This document shows positions 23,889 through 34,500 of a stretch of 64,000 nucleotides of DNA, in pieces. The DNA lies in assembly GCA_036365145.1 (NCBI GenBank), contig JAEOAD010000202.1, positions 1-64,000 on the forward strand, given 5' to 3'. The position numbers were made by a program, and so were the translations under genes. Every line of letters starts with the position of its first letter. The first letter of the stretch is position 1. The notes beneath the pieces were generated by a model. It had not been told where the DNA came from, searched no databases, and saw only the letters and a list, made by a program, of their open reading frames with translations. The stretch comes from Orientallactaga sibirica (lineage: Eukaryota > Chordata > Mammalia > Rodentia > Dipodidae).

Positions 23889-24664
23889 CTATACAGCAGG
23901 CAGCAAACAATCCCACTCCAACCCATTCCTTAAAAAAATTAAAAGCAGCAGGGAGATCCAGGAAGTAAGGCCCTGTGCAAGACTAAGATCCACTCTCGTG
24001 GAATTAATAGCAATAAGCAGATAAAGAAAAGGGGGTGCACAAACCGGGGCAGGGGGAATGTAATGATTCAGCATAAGGATGACCCAGAGTGAAAACTCCC
24101 CGAGATATTCAGGAGGCTCCAGTCCGCTGAGAAATCCCCCTCCGCTTCCTCCTTCTTTTTTGACGTTGAGGTCTCATGCCCTGACACATTGTTGCAAGCA
24201 ATTTGTCCCCCCAACAGCAAAACCAATGGAGACACATCCGTACAGGAACCATTGACCCCACACACCATCCATTTTGAAAAAGGATTCATTCTGGAATCCT
24301 GAAGAAAGAGTCCCTCCGACCATGCCCCTGACCTAGGCGGGGGACCCCTCATAGCTGGTGATATGGTGAAGAGATGATTTGCATCAGCCCAGGCGACCGA
24401 AGTGCTCTGGCACTCTGACCATGGCCAGAGTTCCCCTTCAAACCAGGCAAAACTCTGCTGACGAAGTCTTATACAAGAGTCATCAGTCTGATTCCACTGC
24501 AAAGTAAAACAAAGAGTTCCTTTTTCAACAAAGGAGCAGGACTCCCCCATGGGGACCACCTGTTGGTCTCCTGAAGGGAAGGAGGCCCAGTTCCTTATTC
24601 GTGGTGAAAACGTGGAAACACAGACGCTTGATGAGGAACTGGCATCGGCCGGGAAGGCTGACAA
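23889..24664 (-). pseudogene. ERV env remnant (surface segment plus membrane-anchor tail)
   Basis: The envelope glycoprotein of a retrovirus mediates receptor binding and fusion. An open frame of 198 codons (24664-24068) looks like the N-terminal part of a betaretrovirus-type surface subunit: it is Trp- and Cys-rich, with possible N-glycosylation sites NQT, NGS, NVS and NIS and a WxVCGVNGSC segment. It has no signal peptide in this frame. A second frame (24074-23889) holds what reads as a membrane-spanning tail, SWISLLLLIF, near 23960. Between them there is no room for the furin site, fusion peptide and heptad repeat of a normal env (about 600-700 residues), so most of env is deleted. It cannot encode a working envelope. 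Assignment rests on composition, gene order and anchor position; no close relative was checked. Confidence 0.72.
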
Positions 24665-24676
24665 AATTGCTCTGCT

Positions 24677-25466
24677 TTACTGAGTGTCAAGATCTGGATG
24701 ACCATCCAGTTTCGAATCATTATGAATCTCCAAACTTTCTCCTGAGGAAGGATGGACTGTTCTCACCAACCGGCTTGGAACCCAGTGGGGCGACTCCTGA
24801 TCCTGTGGAAAAACACAAACAGCTCCCCTGGATCTTATTATAACAAGATCCGGTCCTTTCCATTTGTTATCTAGGACATCTTTCCACATCACTACTTCTC
24901 TGGGTGCCTGGGCCACATCTTGACTGTGCCTGTCAGCTGCAGACTTATCATTATTGTCCAAAATTTAAAAATTAAGGGTGAAGAGGGCTAAGGAAACCCT
25001 CTCCCTAGGGGTTGCATCTTCTGCTATCCCCCTCTTTTGTTTAAATAAAATGGCTTTGATACTCTTATTGGCTCTCTCCACAATGCCTTGGCCTTGTGGG
25101 TTATAAAACAGGCCAGTGGTGTGGGCAACTTGCATCTGCGCACAAAAGGCCGAAAACCAGTAGATGTATATGCCGGGCCATTATCAGTTTTTAGACGGGC
25201 GGCTTTCCCCACGCTGCCCAGGCTTCCAGGCAGTGGGTTTTTACATGAGAAGCCTTCTTCTCACCCGCCAACGGTGAGGCGAAGATAACTCCCGAGCAAG
25301 TATCCACTGAGACATGTAAATATTTCAACCTTCCAAACTCAGGGAGATGAGTTACATCCATTTGCCAAAGATCACCAGGACGGAGGCCTCGGGGATTAAC
25401 ACCTACATGAGGGGAGGGCAGAAAAGTAACACAAGACTGACAAGATTTTACGATGTCTCGCCTCAT
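24677..25466 (-). pseudogene. ERV pol: integrase region, frameshifted
   Basis: Integrase joins viral DNA to the host genome. Three frames give its parts in order. Frame 25466-25191 has the CQSC end of the zinc-binding domain and the first catalytic Asp in WQMDVTH. Frame 25212-25024 has the second in [11 protein letters not shown]. The catalytic Glu is in GIVERAN near 25075, in another frame, about 35 residues on, as in a D,D-35-E enzyme. Frame 24961-24677 has the C-terminal DNA-binding domain (VCVFPQD, then WVPSRLVR). The His-His half of the zinc site seems to be missing: the RNase H frame ends at 25491, only ~70 bp before CQSC. Frameshifts near 25110-25140 and around 24960-25020 prevent a whole product. 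In this virus group the end of pol commonly overlaps the start of env. Confidence 0.9.
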
Positions 25467-25490
25467 TTCTTGAGATAGAGAATCTTTTCC

Positions 25491-26410
25491 TCAAGGTATT
25501 TGCAGGGCCTTGGAATCATCTAAGGAAAGCATGGCCAGCCTTGTGGCCTTGTCCACCAAATCATTAGCTTGTGACAAAGGGCCAGGCAACAACGAGTGTG
25601 CACGGATATGGGTGACATAAAAGGGACAGTCTCGTTGCAAAATTAAAGACTGAAGCTGTAGAAGAATATTAGAGATTGTGCTAGCAGATTTAACAGAAGC
25701 AGCAATTTCCAGGCCAGCAACTGCATTGGCCACATATTGAGAGTCAGTGAACAGATTAAAAGGAGTGGAAAAGGTCTGAAAAACCTCTAAAACAATCATA
25801 CATTCCACAATTTGGGGGGACTCAGGTCTAAACATTCTCACCACAGGTCTTGACCCTTGCACCAAATACGCTCCTCGGCCAGATTTTGACCCATCAGTGA
25901 AGATGGTCGGGGCTGATGCGATAGGATCCTGAGCAGTAATTCTTGGGAAATAAACTAAGTTGTGTTCAACAAAAGAGAGAATAGGACTCTTTGGATAATG
26001 ATTGTCTATGACATTTGGGAAGGCACACATGAGAATGGCCCAATCATCCACAGTACCAGCTAAAACCTCTACCTGCTCTTTAGTATAGGGGATTATAAGC
26101 TTGTCAGGGAGCTTTGCAAAGTGCATCAAGCAATATTTGAGCCCTAAGCAGGCCTGTTGAGCTACCAATTGTGGGAAGTATTGAAGGGTGCGGGCTCCCA
26201 AGGAATGTCCATGGAGCCACAGCAGGGGCCCTTCCTGCCAAAGTACTCCTGTGGGAACATCTCTAGTCTTAAGAATGCACAGGAGAAGCGGCTTTGAAGG
26301 CTCATATCGATCAAGTTGCGCTCTCACAAGCGCCTCTTCAATCTTCTTAAGGGCCTCACGGGCAGGCTGTGTGAGCTCACGAGGGGATGTGACATCAGGG
26401 TTGCCTTCAA
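25491..26410 (-). pseudogene. ERV pol: reverse transcriptase connection and RNase H
   Basis: A 278-codon open frame runs from 26327 to 25491; the same frame stays open upstream to about 26410 with an SPRELT segment. Residues 1-130 correspond to the connection subdomain of reverse transcriptase (GVLWQEGPLLWLH at 27-39). RNase H follows with all expected acidic residues: D145 in FTDGS, E175, D195 in FTDSQYV, and the HIRAHS...QANDLVD end with D259. RNase H degrades the RNA strand of the RNA/DNA hybrid. The polymerase fingers and palm, with the YxDD active site, are absent: upstream sequence switches straight to gag capsid at ~26400-26425. This is the longest intact frame in the ERV, but as a fragment without a start of its own it is unlikely to be expressed. 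Confidence 0.9.
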
Positions 26411-27650
26411 ATGTCCAGTGACTTCTCCCTTATTAGGGAGAGCCTTCCAAGCCTTATAATGAATGTCATTAACCTGTTGATAAACCTCCAGAGGAAACTC
26501 AGTCTGGTTAGCCATATATGGCCCCAGCCCTAAGAGCATGTCAGCAGTCCAAGCTGGCTGGCCCTGCTCAAAATTTTTCTAGCCTGGGTATAGGCATAAT
26601 CTGTAACTAAAGCTCTAAATTCCAAAAAGTGACCCTTTGAAAGACAGGCTCTGGCTAACTCCATCCAATCGGTAGGCGTCAGGGGCCACAATGATTCTAC
26701 GCAAGAGGGCGTTAGAATAATCCGCTCCTGGGCCAAAATCTTTAACTGCCTGCACAAGGTCCTTCAGTTGTTCATAAGGGACTGGCTCATACCTTCTCTG
26801 TTGGGTAACAGGATCTTCAAAAACAGGAAAAGCTGAAGCCAGTTTTGACCACGTTTTACCTTCTATAAAGTGGCATTTATTTTTGTGGGAGCATATGGTG
26901 GAGGGGCCGAGGGCTGCACGGGGCCACACCCTCCTATAACTACTCTCATCCCCAGCAGAGGGCGCCGCGGTGACAACAAATGTGCCTGCCAGCCCCGCCC
27001 CTGTGGATCACCTCTGGTTGAACTTCCTCTTCCTCTTTTTTTAAATATCTCCTCCTCCTGTTGTGATTCAGATTCTGAACTACTCTCATCATCTGCCTCC
27101 AGCACATGTAAACTTGCAAACTCCTCTAATGGAGGATACAATCCTCTGGGGCCTCTCTGCCCCTTCCGAGGGGGCGGGCATGAATGAGCCTCGCCTATCT
27201 CCTCAAATTCTTCCTTTAGACTTTTTTCCTTTTTTTTGTCTCTTTTGTTCTATTTTTTCTAACTGTTTCTTTTTAGGCCAATTATGTGATTCCCCACTTG
27301 TATCTGATTCTGAAAGGCTGTCCTGATGTTGTGCTAAAGCCCTTTGGCCCTCTCCAATAATGTCTGCATGTCTTCCACTGCTCAAGCAAGAGTGGACTAG
27401 CCGCCAAAATGGCAACGTGCCCTTTCCCAGACTTCCTTCCTTTTCCGCCTCCAGCAGATCATGGCCCAACTTCTCCCAGGAGGAGATAATAAGAGCCCCT
27501 GAAACTGTGAACCAAGGGGGCCAAATCCATATCTCTAACAATCCTCCTAATCGTGACAGTGGAAATCTGAATATCACGCTGCTTGAGAAGCGCCTTTATC
27601 AACCGGAAAAATGATCTATTGCCGCCGGGGGCACTCTGAGTGTTACCCAT
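26411..27650 (-). pseudogene. ERV gag: matrix to partial capsid, frameshifted and truncated
   Basis: Gag is the structural polyprotein that assembles the particle. The start is the ATG at 27650, with an N-myristoylation signal (MGNTQS, Gly2 and Ser6), as in membrane-targeted betaretroviral matrix. Matrix continues in a second frame (27577-27203; SWEKLGHDLLEAEKEG). A highly charged linker (27141-26863; ESESQQEEE) leads to overlapping late-domain motifs PSAP and PPPY. Capsid follows in frames 26929-26615 (RRYEPVPYEQLKDL) and 26757-26324. Frameshifts occur near 27530, 27200, 26880 and 26620. At about 26400-26425 capsid stops and reverse transcriptase begins, so the major homology region, the nucleocapsid zinc knuckles and protease are all missing. 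Not functional. Confidence 0.88.
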
Positions 27651-27977
27651 GTTGTGCGCTTTTATCTACAGCGAACTTACCAACAGGAAGAGACACAAAA
27701 TCAGAAATACCCTGTTATCTACCAGGGGTTTACTTTTCGATGTCATGCCAGAGAGGTAAATATCTCTTCCCTTTATAAGAAAAGCAAGAATAACGGTAGG
27801 AAAGATAAAGGCCCAAACAATACAAACAACAACAGGTGAGGACAGCAAGGACCAAACGGACTTCCATCAGACCCAACAGAAAACAAGCCCGGGGATGACT
27901 TACCGGCGCCTTCCTCTCTGTGTGTCAAGTTCTGGATCCTCTTTGGCCCCCCGCCTGGCGACCGCAAGACACCGGCG
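27651..27977 (-). other. ERV 5' leader
   Basis: About 327 bp between the primer-binding site and the gag start. In complete viruses this region carries the major splice donor and packaging signal; I cannot place either from sequence alone. Short open frames across it are not recognised as genes. Confidence 0.6.
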
Positions 27978-27995
27978 TCCCGGGTTTCGGCACCA
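27978..27995 (-). promoter_or_regulatory. ERV primer-binding site for tRNA-Phe
   Basis: Minus-strand TGGTGCCGAAACCCGGGA is an exact 18-base complement of the 3' end of mammalian tRNA-Phe with its CCA. It lies 3 bp inside the 5' LTR. The tRNA-Phe primer is characteristic of IAP elements and separates this from the lysine-tRNA-primed betaretroviruses. Confidence 0.95.
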
Positions 27996-28062
27996 CTTTG
28001 CAGCGAACCTCCGACCAGCAGGAAAGGAACGACCACAAACGAGGATTCTTCTTGTATCACAC

Positions 28063-28068
28063 TTTATT
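28063..28068 (-). terminator. Polyadenylation signal AATAAA in the 5' LTR
   Basis: Minus-strand AATAAA lies 65-70 bp downstream of the TATA box, matching the copy in the 3' LTR. In the 5' LTR it is normally bypassed because it is so close to the transcription start. Confidence 0.75.
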
Positions 28069-28130
28069 GGAGAGCCCTTGGTTAACAGGAAAGATGATGG
28101 CGAGGGGTGAGGGGCGCAAATCTGCAGCTG

Positions 28131-28138
28131 CTTTTATA
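28131..28138 (-). promoter_or_regulatory. TATA box of the 5' LTR
   Basis: Minus-strand CCTATAAAAGC, a good TATA match, with CCAAT about 30 bp upstream. The matching site in the 3' LTR has changed to tatata-type sequence. Confidence 0.8.
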
Positions 28139-28165
28139 GGGCGTACTGCTATGAGGCGCTTACTG

Positions 28166-28170
28166 ATTGG
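28166..28170 (-). promoter_or_regulatory. CCAAT box of the 5' LTR
   Basis: Minus-strand AACCAATCAG, about 30 bp upstream of TATA; the same motif is retained in the 3' LTR. It is the usual NF-Y-type site. Confidence 0.65.
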
Positions 28171-28313
28171 TTGTGAAAAGCTTGCCACAAGCAGATACCA
28201 CGGGATAGGTTTGGGACAGGTTGCGTCATGCATGTGCGCATGCCTTGAGTAAGGTTGGCGCCAAGGCACTGCCTAATATGGAGATGTTTTCCTCAACACT
28301 GGCAGGAAGCCAG

Positions 28314-28331
28314 CGCCATCTTGTAATGGCG
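28314..28331 (-). promoter_or_regulatory. YY1-like dyad CGCCATTACAAGATGGCG in U3
   Basis: A perfect 6-bp inverted repeat (CGCCAT/ATGGCG) with two AAGATGG/CCAT cores, close to the start of U3. IAP LTRs have nearly the same sequence here, and AAGATGGC is a YY1-type site. In the 3' LTR the CpG in one arm has mutated, so the core reads ATGAC instead of ATGGC. Confidence 0.65.
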
Positions 28332-28350
28332 TTTGCTCTAGCTCCCTGCA

Positions 28351-28356
28351 CTTTCC
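28351..28356. repeat. Target-site duplication, right copy (CTTTCC)
   Basis: Exact match to 23159-23164, at monomer positions 156-161; the satellite continues in phase with tagtttgtgtaatc. Confidence 0.95.
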
Positions 28357-28429
28357 TAGTTTGTGTAATCTAACAAGATGTACAAGGGAGTAGATTCGCC
28401 TCATTTCTAAAGTAGTTTCTTGAGAAAAC

Positions 28430-28547
28430 AAACATCTTCAGTACTGAACACTGTACTGTGTGAAATAAGTTATTTCGGTTCTAGGAATCAGTTTCCTTTC
28501 TACAAAGATGGTTGAGTTTAGCAAAGTCAAACTTTCCTTGTTATCTA
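28430..28547 (+). repeat. Isolated subfamily-B partial monomer beside the ERV
   Basis: It carries the subfamily-B set cagtactgaacactgtac, aataagtta, atcagtttcctttc and ctttccttgtt seen at 19.6-20.4 kb. It ends abruptly: ttgtt runs into atctaggaatcac, a jump from monomer position ~166 back to ~105, so the next unit restarts part-way. This marks a recombination breakpoint. Confidence 0.85.
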
Positions 28548-31500
28548 GGAATCACTTGCTTTCCTACAAAGAAGGTTGAGTGCAGCAAGTTCAAACTTTC
28601 CTAGTTTGTGTAATCTAACAAGATGTACAAGTTAGTAGATTCGCCTCATTTCTAAAGTAGTTTCTTGAGAAAACAAACATCTTCATTGCGAACATTGTAC
28701 TGTGTGAAATAAGCTAATTCGGTTCTAGGAATCACTTGCTTTCCTACAAAGAAGGTTGAGTGCAGCAAGTTCAAACTTTCCTAGTTTGTGTAATCTAACA
28801 AGATGTACAAGTTAGTAGATTCGCCTCATTTCTAAAGTAGTTTCTTGAGAAAACAAACATCTTCATTGCCGAACATTGTACTGTGTGAAATAAGCTAATT
28901 CGGTTCTAGGAATCACTTGCTTTCCTACAAAGAAGGTTGAGTGCAGCAAGTTCAAACTTTCCTAGTTTGTGTAATCTAACAAGATGTACAAGTTAGTAGA
29001 TTCGCCTCATTTCTAAAGTAGTTTCTTGAGAAAACAAACATCTTCATTGCCGAACATTGTACTGTGTGAAATAAGCTAATTCGGTTCTAGGAATCACTTG
29101 CTTTCCTACAAAGAAGGTTGAGTGCAGCAAGTTCAAACTTTCCTAGTTTGTGTAATCTAACAAGATGTACAAGTTAGTAGATTCGCCTCATTTCTAAAGT
29201 AGTTTCTTGAGAAAACAAACATCTTCATTGCGAACATTGTACTGTGTGAAATAAGCTAATTCGGTTCTAGGAATCACTTGCTTTCCTACAAAGAAGGTTG
29301 AGTGCAGCAAGTTCAAACTTTCCTAGTTTGTGTAATCTAACAAGATGTACAAGTTAGTAGATTCGCCTCATTTCTAAAGTAGTTTCTTGAAAACAAACAT
29401 CTTCATTGCCGAACATTGTACTGTGTGAAATAAGCTATTTCGGTTCTAGGAATCACTTGCTTTCCTACAAAGAAGGTTGAGTGCAGCAAGTTCAAACTTT
29501 CCTAGTTTGTGTAATCTAACAAGATGTACAAGTTAGTAGATTCGCCTCATTTCTAAAGTAGTTTCTTGAGAAAACAAACATCTTCATTGCCGAACATTGT
29601 ACTGTGTGAAATAAGCTAATTCGGTTCTAGGAATCACTTGCTTTCCTACAAAGAAGGTTGAGTGCAGCAAGTTCAAACTTTCCTAGTTTGTGTAATCTAA
29701 CAAGATGTACAAGTTAGTAGATTCGCCTCATTTCTAAAGTAGTTTCTTTGAAAACAAACATCTTCATTGCCGAACATTGTACTGTGTGAAATAAGCTAAT
29801 TCGGTTCTAGGAATCACTTGCTTTCCTACAAAGAAGGTTGAGTGCAGCAAGTTCAAACTTTCCTAGTTTGTGTAATCTAACAAGATGTACAAGTTAGTAG
29901 ATTCGCCTCATTTCTAAAGTAGTTTCTTGAGAAAACAAACATCTCATTGCCGAACATTGTACTGTGTGAAATAAGCTAATTCGGTTCTAGGAATCACTTG
30001 CTTTCCTACAAAGAAGGTTGAGTGCAGCAAGTTCAAACTTTCCTAGTTTGTGTAATCTAACAAGATGTACAAGTTAGTAGATTCGCCTCATTTCTAAAGT
30101 AGTTTCTTGAGAAAACAAACATCTTCATTGCCGAACATTGTACTGTGTGAAATAAGCTAATTCGGTTCTAGGAATCACTTGCTTTCCTACAAAGAAGGTT
30201 GAGTGCAGCAAGTTCAAACTTTCCTAGTTTGTGTAATCTAACAAGATGTACAAGTTAGTAGATTCGCCTCATTTCTAAAGTAGTTTCTTGAGAAAACAAA
30301 CATCTTCATTGCCGAACATTGTACTGTGTGAAATAAGCTAATTCGGTTCTAGGAATCACTTGCTTTCCTACAAAGAAGGTTGAGTGCAGCAAGTTCAAAC
30401 TTTCCTAGTTTGTGTAATCTAACAAGATGTACAAGGTAGTAGATTCGCCTCATTTCTAAAGTAGTTTCTTGAGAAAACAAACATCTTCATTGCCGAACAT
30501 TGTACTGTGTGAAATAAGCTAATTCGGTTCTAGGAATCACTTGCTTTCCTACAAAGAAGGTTGAGTGCAGCAAGTTCAAACTTTCCTAGTTTGTGTAATC
30601 TAACAAGATGTACAAGTTAGTAGATTCGCCTCATTTCTAAAGTAGTTTTCTTGAAAACAAACATCTTCATTGCGAACATTGTACTGTGTGAAATAAGCTA
30701 ATTCGGTTCTAGGAATCACTTGCTTTCCTACAAAGAAGGTTGAGTGCAGCAAGTTCAAACTTTCCTAGTTTGTGTAATCTAACAAGATGTACAAGTTAGT
30801 AGATTCGCCTCATTTTCAAAGTAGTTTCTTGAAAACAAACATCTTCATTGCCGAACATTGTACTGTGTGAAATAAGCTAATTCGGTTCTAGGAATCACTT
30901 GCTTTCCTACAAAGAAGGTTGAGTGCAGCAAGTTCAAACTTTCCTAGTTTGTGTAATCTAACAAGATGTACAAGTTAGTAGATCGCCTCATTTCTAAAGT
31001 AGTTTCTTGAGAAAACAAACATCTTCATTGCCGAACATTGTACTGTGTGAAATAAGCTATTCGGTTCTAGGAATCACTTGCTTTCCTACAAAGAAGGTTG
31101 AGTGCAGCAAGTTCAAACTTTCCTAGTTTGTGTAATCTAACAAGATGTACAAGTTAGTAGATTCGCCTCATTTCTAAAGTAGTTTCTTGAAAACAAACAT
31201 CTTCATTGCCGAACATTGTACTGTGTGAAATAAGCTAATTCGGTTCTAGGAATCACTTGCTTTCCTACAAAGAAGGTTGAGTGCAGCAAGTTCAAACTTT
31301 CCTAGTTTGTGTAATCTAACAACAAGATACAAGTTAGTAGATTCGCCTCATTTCTAAAGTAGTTTCTTGAGAAAACAAACATCTTCATTGCCGAACATTG
31401 TACTGTGTGAAATAAGCTAATTCGGTTCTAGGAATCACTTGCTTTCCTACAAAGAAGGTTGAGTGCAGCAAGTTCAAACTTTCCTAGTTTGTGTAATCTA

Positions 31501-34500
31501 ACAAGATGTACAAGTTAGTAGATTCGCCTCATTTCTAAAGTAGTTTCTTGAGAAAACAAACATCTTCATTGCCGAACATTGTACTGTGTGAAATAAGCTA
31601 ATTGGTTCTAGGAATCACTTGCTTTCCTACAAAGAAGGTTGAGTGCAGCAAGTTCAAACTTTCCTAGTTTTGTAATAATAACAAGATGTACAAGTTAGTA
31701 GATTCGCCTCATTTCTAAAGTAGTTTCTTGAGAAAACAAACATCTTCATTTTGAACATTGTACTGTGTGAAATAAGCTAATTCGGTTCTAGGAATCACTT
31801 GCTTTCCTACAAAGAAGGTTGAGTGCAGCAAGTTCAAACTTTCCTAGTTTGTGTAATCTAACAAGATGTACAAGTTAGTAGATTCGCCTCATTTCTAAAG
31901 TAGTTTCTTGAGAAAACAAACATCTTCATTGCCGAACATTGTACTGTGTGAAATAAGCTAATTCGGTTCTAGGAATCACTTTGCTTTCCTACAAAGAAGG
32001 TTGAGTGCAGCAAGTTCAAACTTTCCTAGTTTGTGTAATCTAACAAGATGTACAAGTTAGTAGATTCGCCTCATTTCTAAAGTAGTTTCTTGAGAAAACA
32101 AACATCTTCATTGCCGAACATTGTACTGTGTGAAATAAGCTAATTCGGTTCTAGGAATCACTTGCTTTCCTACAAAGAAGGTTGAGTGCAGCAAGTTCAA
32201 ACTTTCCTAGTTTGTGTAATCTAACAAGATGTACAAGTTAGTAGATTCGCCTCATTTCTAAAGTAGTTTCTTGAGAAAACAAACATCTTCATTGCCGAAC
32301 ATTGTACTGTGTGAAATAAGCTAATTCGGTTCTAGGAATCACTTGCTTTCCTACAAAGAAGGTTGAGTGCAGCAAGTTCAAACTTTCCTAGTTTGTGTAA
32401 TCTAACAAGATGTACAAGTTAGTAGATTCGCCTCATTTCTAAAGTAGTTTCTTGAGAAAACAAACATCTTCATTGCCGAACATTGTACTGTGTGAAATAA
32501 GCTAATCGGTTCTAGGAATCACTTGCTTTCCTACAAAGAAGGTTGAGTGCAGCAAGTTCAAACTTTCCTAGTTTGTGTAATCTAACAAGATGTACAAGTT
32601 AGTAGATTCGCCTCATTTCTAAAGTAGTTTCTTGAGAAAACAAACATCTTCATTGCCGAACATTGTACTGTGTGAAATAAGCTAATTCGGTTCTAGGAAT
32701 CACTTGCTTTCCTACAAAGAAGGTTGAGTGCAGCAAGTTCAAACTTTCCTAGTTTGTGTAATCTAACAAGAGGTACAAGTTAGTAGATTCGCCTCATTTC
32801 TAAAGTAGTTTCTTGAGAAAACAAACATCTTCATTGCCGAACATTGTACTGTGTGAAATAAGCTAATTCGGTTCTAGGAATCACTTGCTTTCCTACAAAG
32901 AAGGTTGAGTGCAGCAAGTTCAAACTTTCCTAGTTGTGTAATCTAACAAGATGTACAAGTTAGTAGATTCGCCTCATTTCTAAAGTAGTTTCTTGAGAAA
33001 ACAAACATCTTCATTGCGAACATTAACATTGTACTGTGTGAAATAAGCTAATTCGGTTCTAGGAATCACTTGCTTTCCTACAAAGAAGGTTGAGTGCAGC
33101 AAGTTCAAACTTTCCTAGTTTGTGTAATCTAACAAGATGTACAAGTTAGTAGATTCGCCTCATTTCTAAAGTAGTTTCTTGAGAAAACAAACATCTTCAT
33201 TGCCGAACATTGTACTGTGTGAAATAAGCTAATTCGGTTCTAGGAATCACTTGCTTTCCTACAAAGAAGGTTGAGTGCAGCAAGTTCAAACTTTCCTAGT
33301 TTGTGTAATCTAACAAGATGTACAAGTTAGTAGATTCGCCTCATTTCTAAAGTAGTTTCTTGAGAAAACAAACATCTTCATTGCCGAACATTGTACTGTG
33401 TGAAATAAGCTAATTCGGTTCTAGGAATCACTTGCTTTCCTACAAAGAAGGTTGAGTGCAGCAAGTTCAAACTTTCCTAGTTTGTGTAATCTAACAAGAT
33501 GTACAAGTTAGTAGATTCGCCTCATTTCTAAAGTAGTTTCTTGAGAAAACAAACATCTTCACATTAACATTGTACTGTGTGAAATAAGCTAATTCGGTTC
33601 TAGGAATCACTTGCTTTCCTACAAAGAAGGTTGAGTGCAGCAAGTTCAAACTTTCCTAGTTTGTGTAATCTAACAAGATGTACAAGTTAGTAGATTCGCC
33701 TCATTTCTAAAGTAGTTTCTTGAGAAAACAAACATCTTCATTGCCGAACATTGTACTGTGTGAAATAAGCTAATTCGGTTCTAGGAATCACTTGCTTTCC
33801 TACAAAGAAGGTTGAGTGCAGCAAGTTCAAACTTTCCTAGTTTGTGTAATCTAACAAGATGTACAAGTTAGTAGATTCGCCTCATTTCTAAAGTAGTTTC
33901 TTGAGAAAACAAACATCTTCATTGCCGAACATTGTACTGTGTGAAATAAGCTAAATTCGGTTCTAGGAATCACTTGCTTTCCTACAAAGAAGGTTGAGTG
34001 CAGCAAGTTCAAACTTTCCTAGTTTGTGTAATCTAACAAGATGTACAAGTTAGTAGATTCGCCTCATTTCTAAAGTAGTTTCTTGAGAAAACAAACATCT
34101 TCATTGCCGAACATTGTACTGTGTGAAATAAGCTAATTCGGTTCTAGGAATCACTTGCTTTCCTACAAAGAAGGTTGAGTGCAGCAAGTTCAAACTTTCC
34201 TAGTTTGTGTAATCTAACAAGATGTACAAGTTAGTAGATTCGCCTCATTTCTAAAGTAGTTTCTTGAGAAAACAAACATCTTCATTGCCGAACATTGTAC
34301 TGTGTGAAATAAGCTAATTCGGTTCTAGGAATCACTTGCTTTCTTTACAAAGAAGGTTGTTGCAGCAAGTTCAAACTTTCCTAGTTTGTGTAATCTAACA
34401 AGATGTACAAGTTAGTAGATTCGCCTCATTTCTAAAGTAGTTTCTTGAGAAAAACAAACATCTTCATTGCCCTAACATTGTACTGTGTGAAATAAGCTAA

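Larger units (their letters stand above)
23165..28350 (-). mobile_element. IAP-like class II endogenous retrovirus, 5,186 bp, defective
   Basis: The provirus lies on the minus strand with 352-bp LTRs at both ends (27999-28350 is 5', 23165-23516 is 3'), a tRNA-Phe primer-binding site, gag, pol and env remains, and a polypurine tract. The tRNA-Phe primer and an LTR with CGCCATTACAAGATGGCG near its start are as in IAP elements; an env remnant suggests an envelope-bearing relative. Large deletions remove the later part of capsid, nucleocapsid, protease and the front of reverse transcriptase, and most of env between the surface and anchor segments. Frameshifts break the rest. The LTRs differ at roughly 20-25 of 352 positions (counted by eye, ~6%), so the insertion is not recent. 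Confidence 0.95.
27999..28350 (-). repeat. ERV 5' LTR
   Basis: 352 bp, TGCAG...CTGCA on the minus strand. In transcript order it has the dyad CGCCATTACAAGATGGCG, a CCAAT box (28166-28170), a TATA box (around 28131-28138) and AATAAA (28063-28068). The spacing from TATA to poly-A signal allows a short R region, as in IAP LTRs. Both U3 and U5 ends are intact. Confidence 0.95.

Noticed and set aside
24068..24664. A 198-codon frame as a domesticated (captured) env gene
   Set aside because: It lacks a signal peptide, cleavage site, fusion peptide and anchor in frame and is followed by a large deletion; a degraded remnant is the simpler reading.
25491..26327. A 278-codon RNase H frame as a functional host gene
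   Set aside because: The catalytic residues are present, but it has no independent start context, promoter or splice evidence and sits in a defective provirus. Survival by chance is plausible for this length.
23387..28252. Plus-strand open frames across the ERV, some over 80 codons
   Set aside because: They lie antisense to LTR, gag, pol and env and have no domain of their own.
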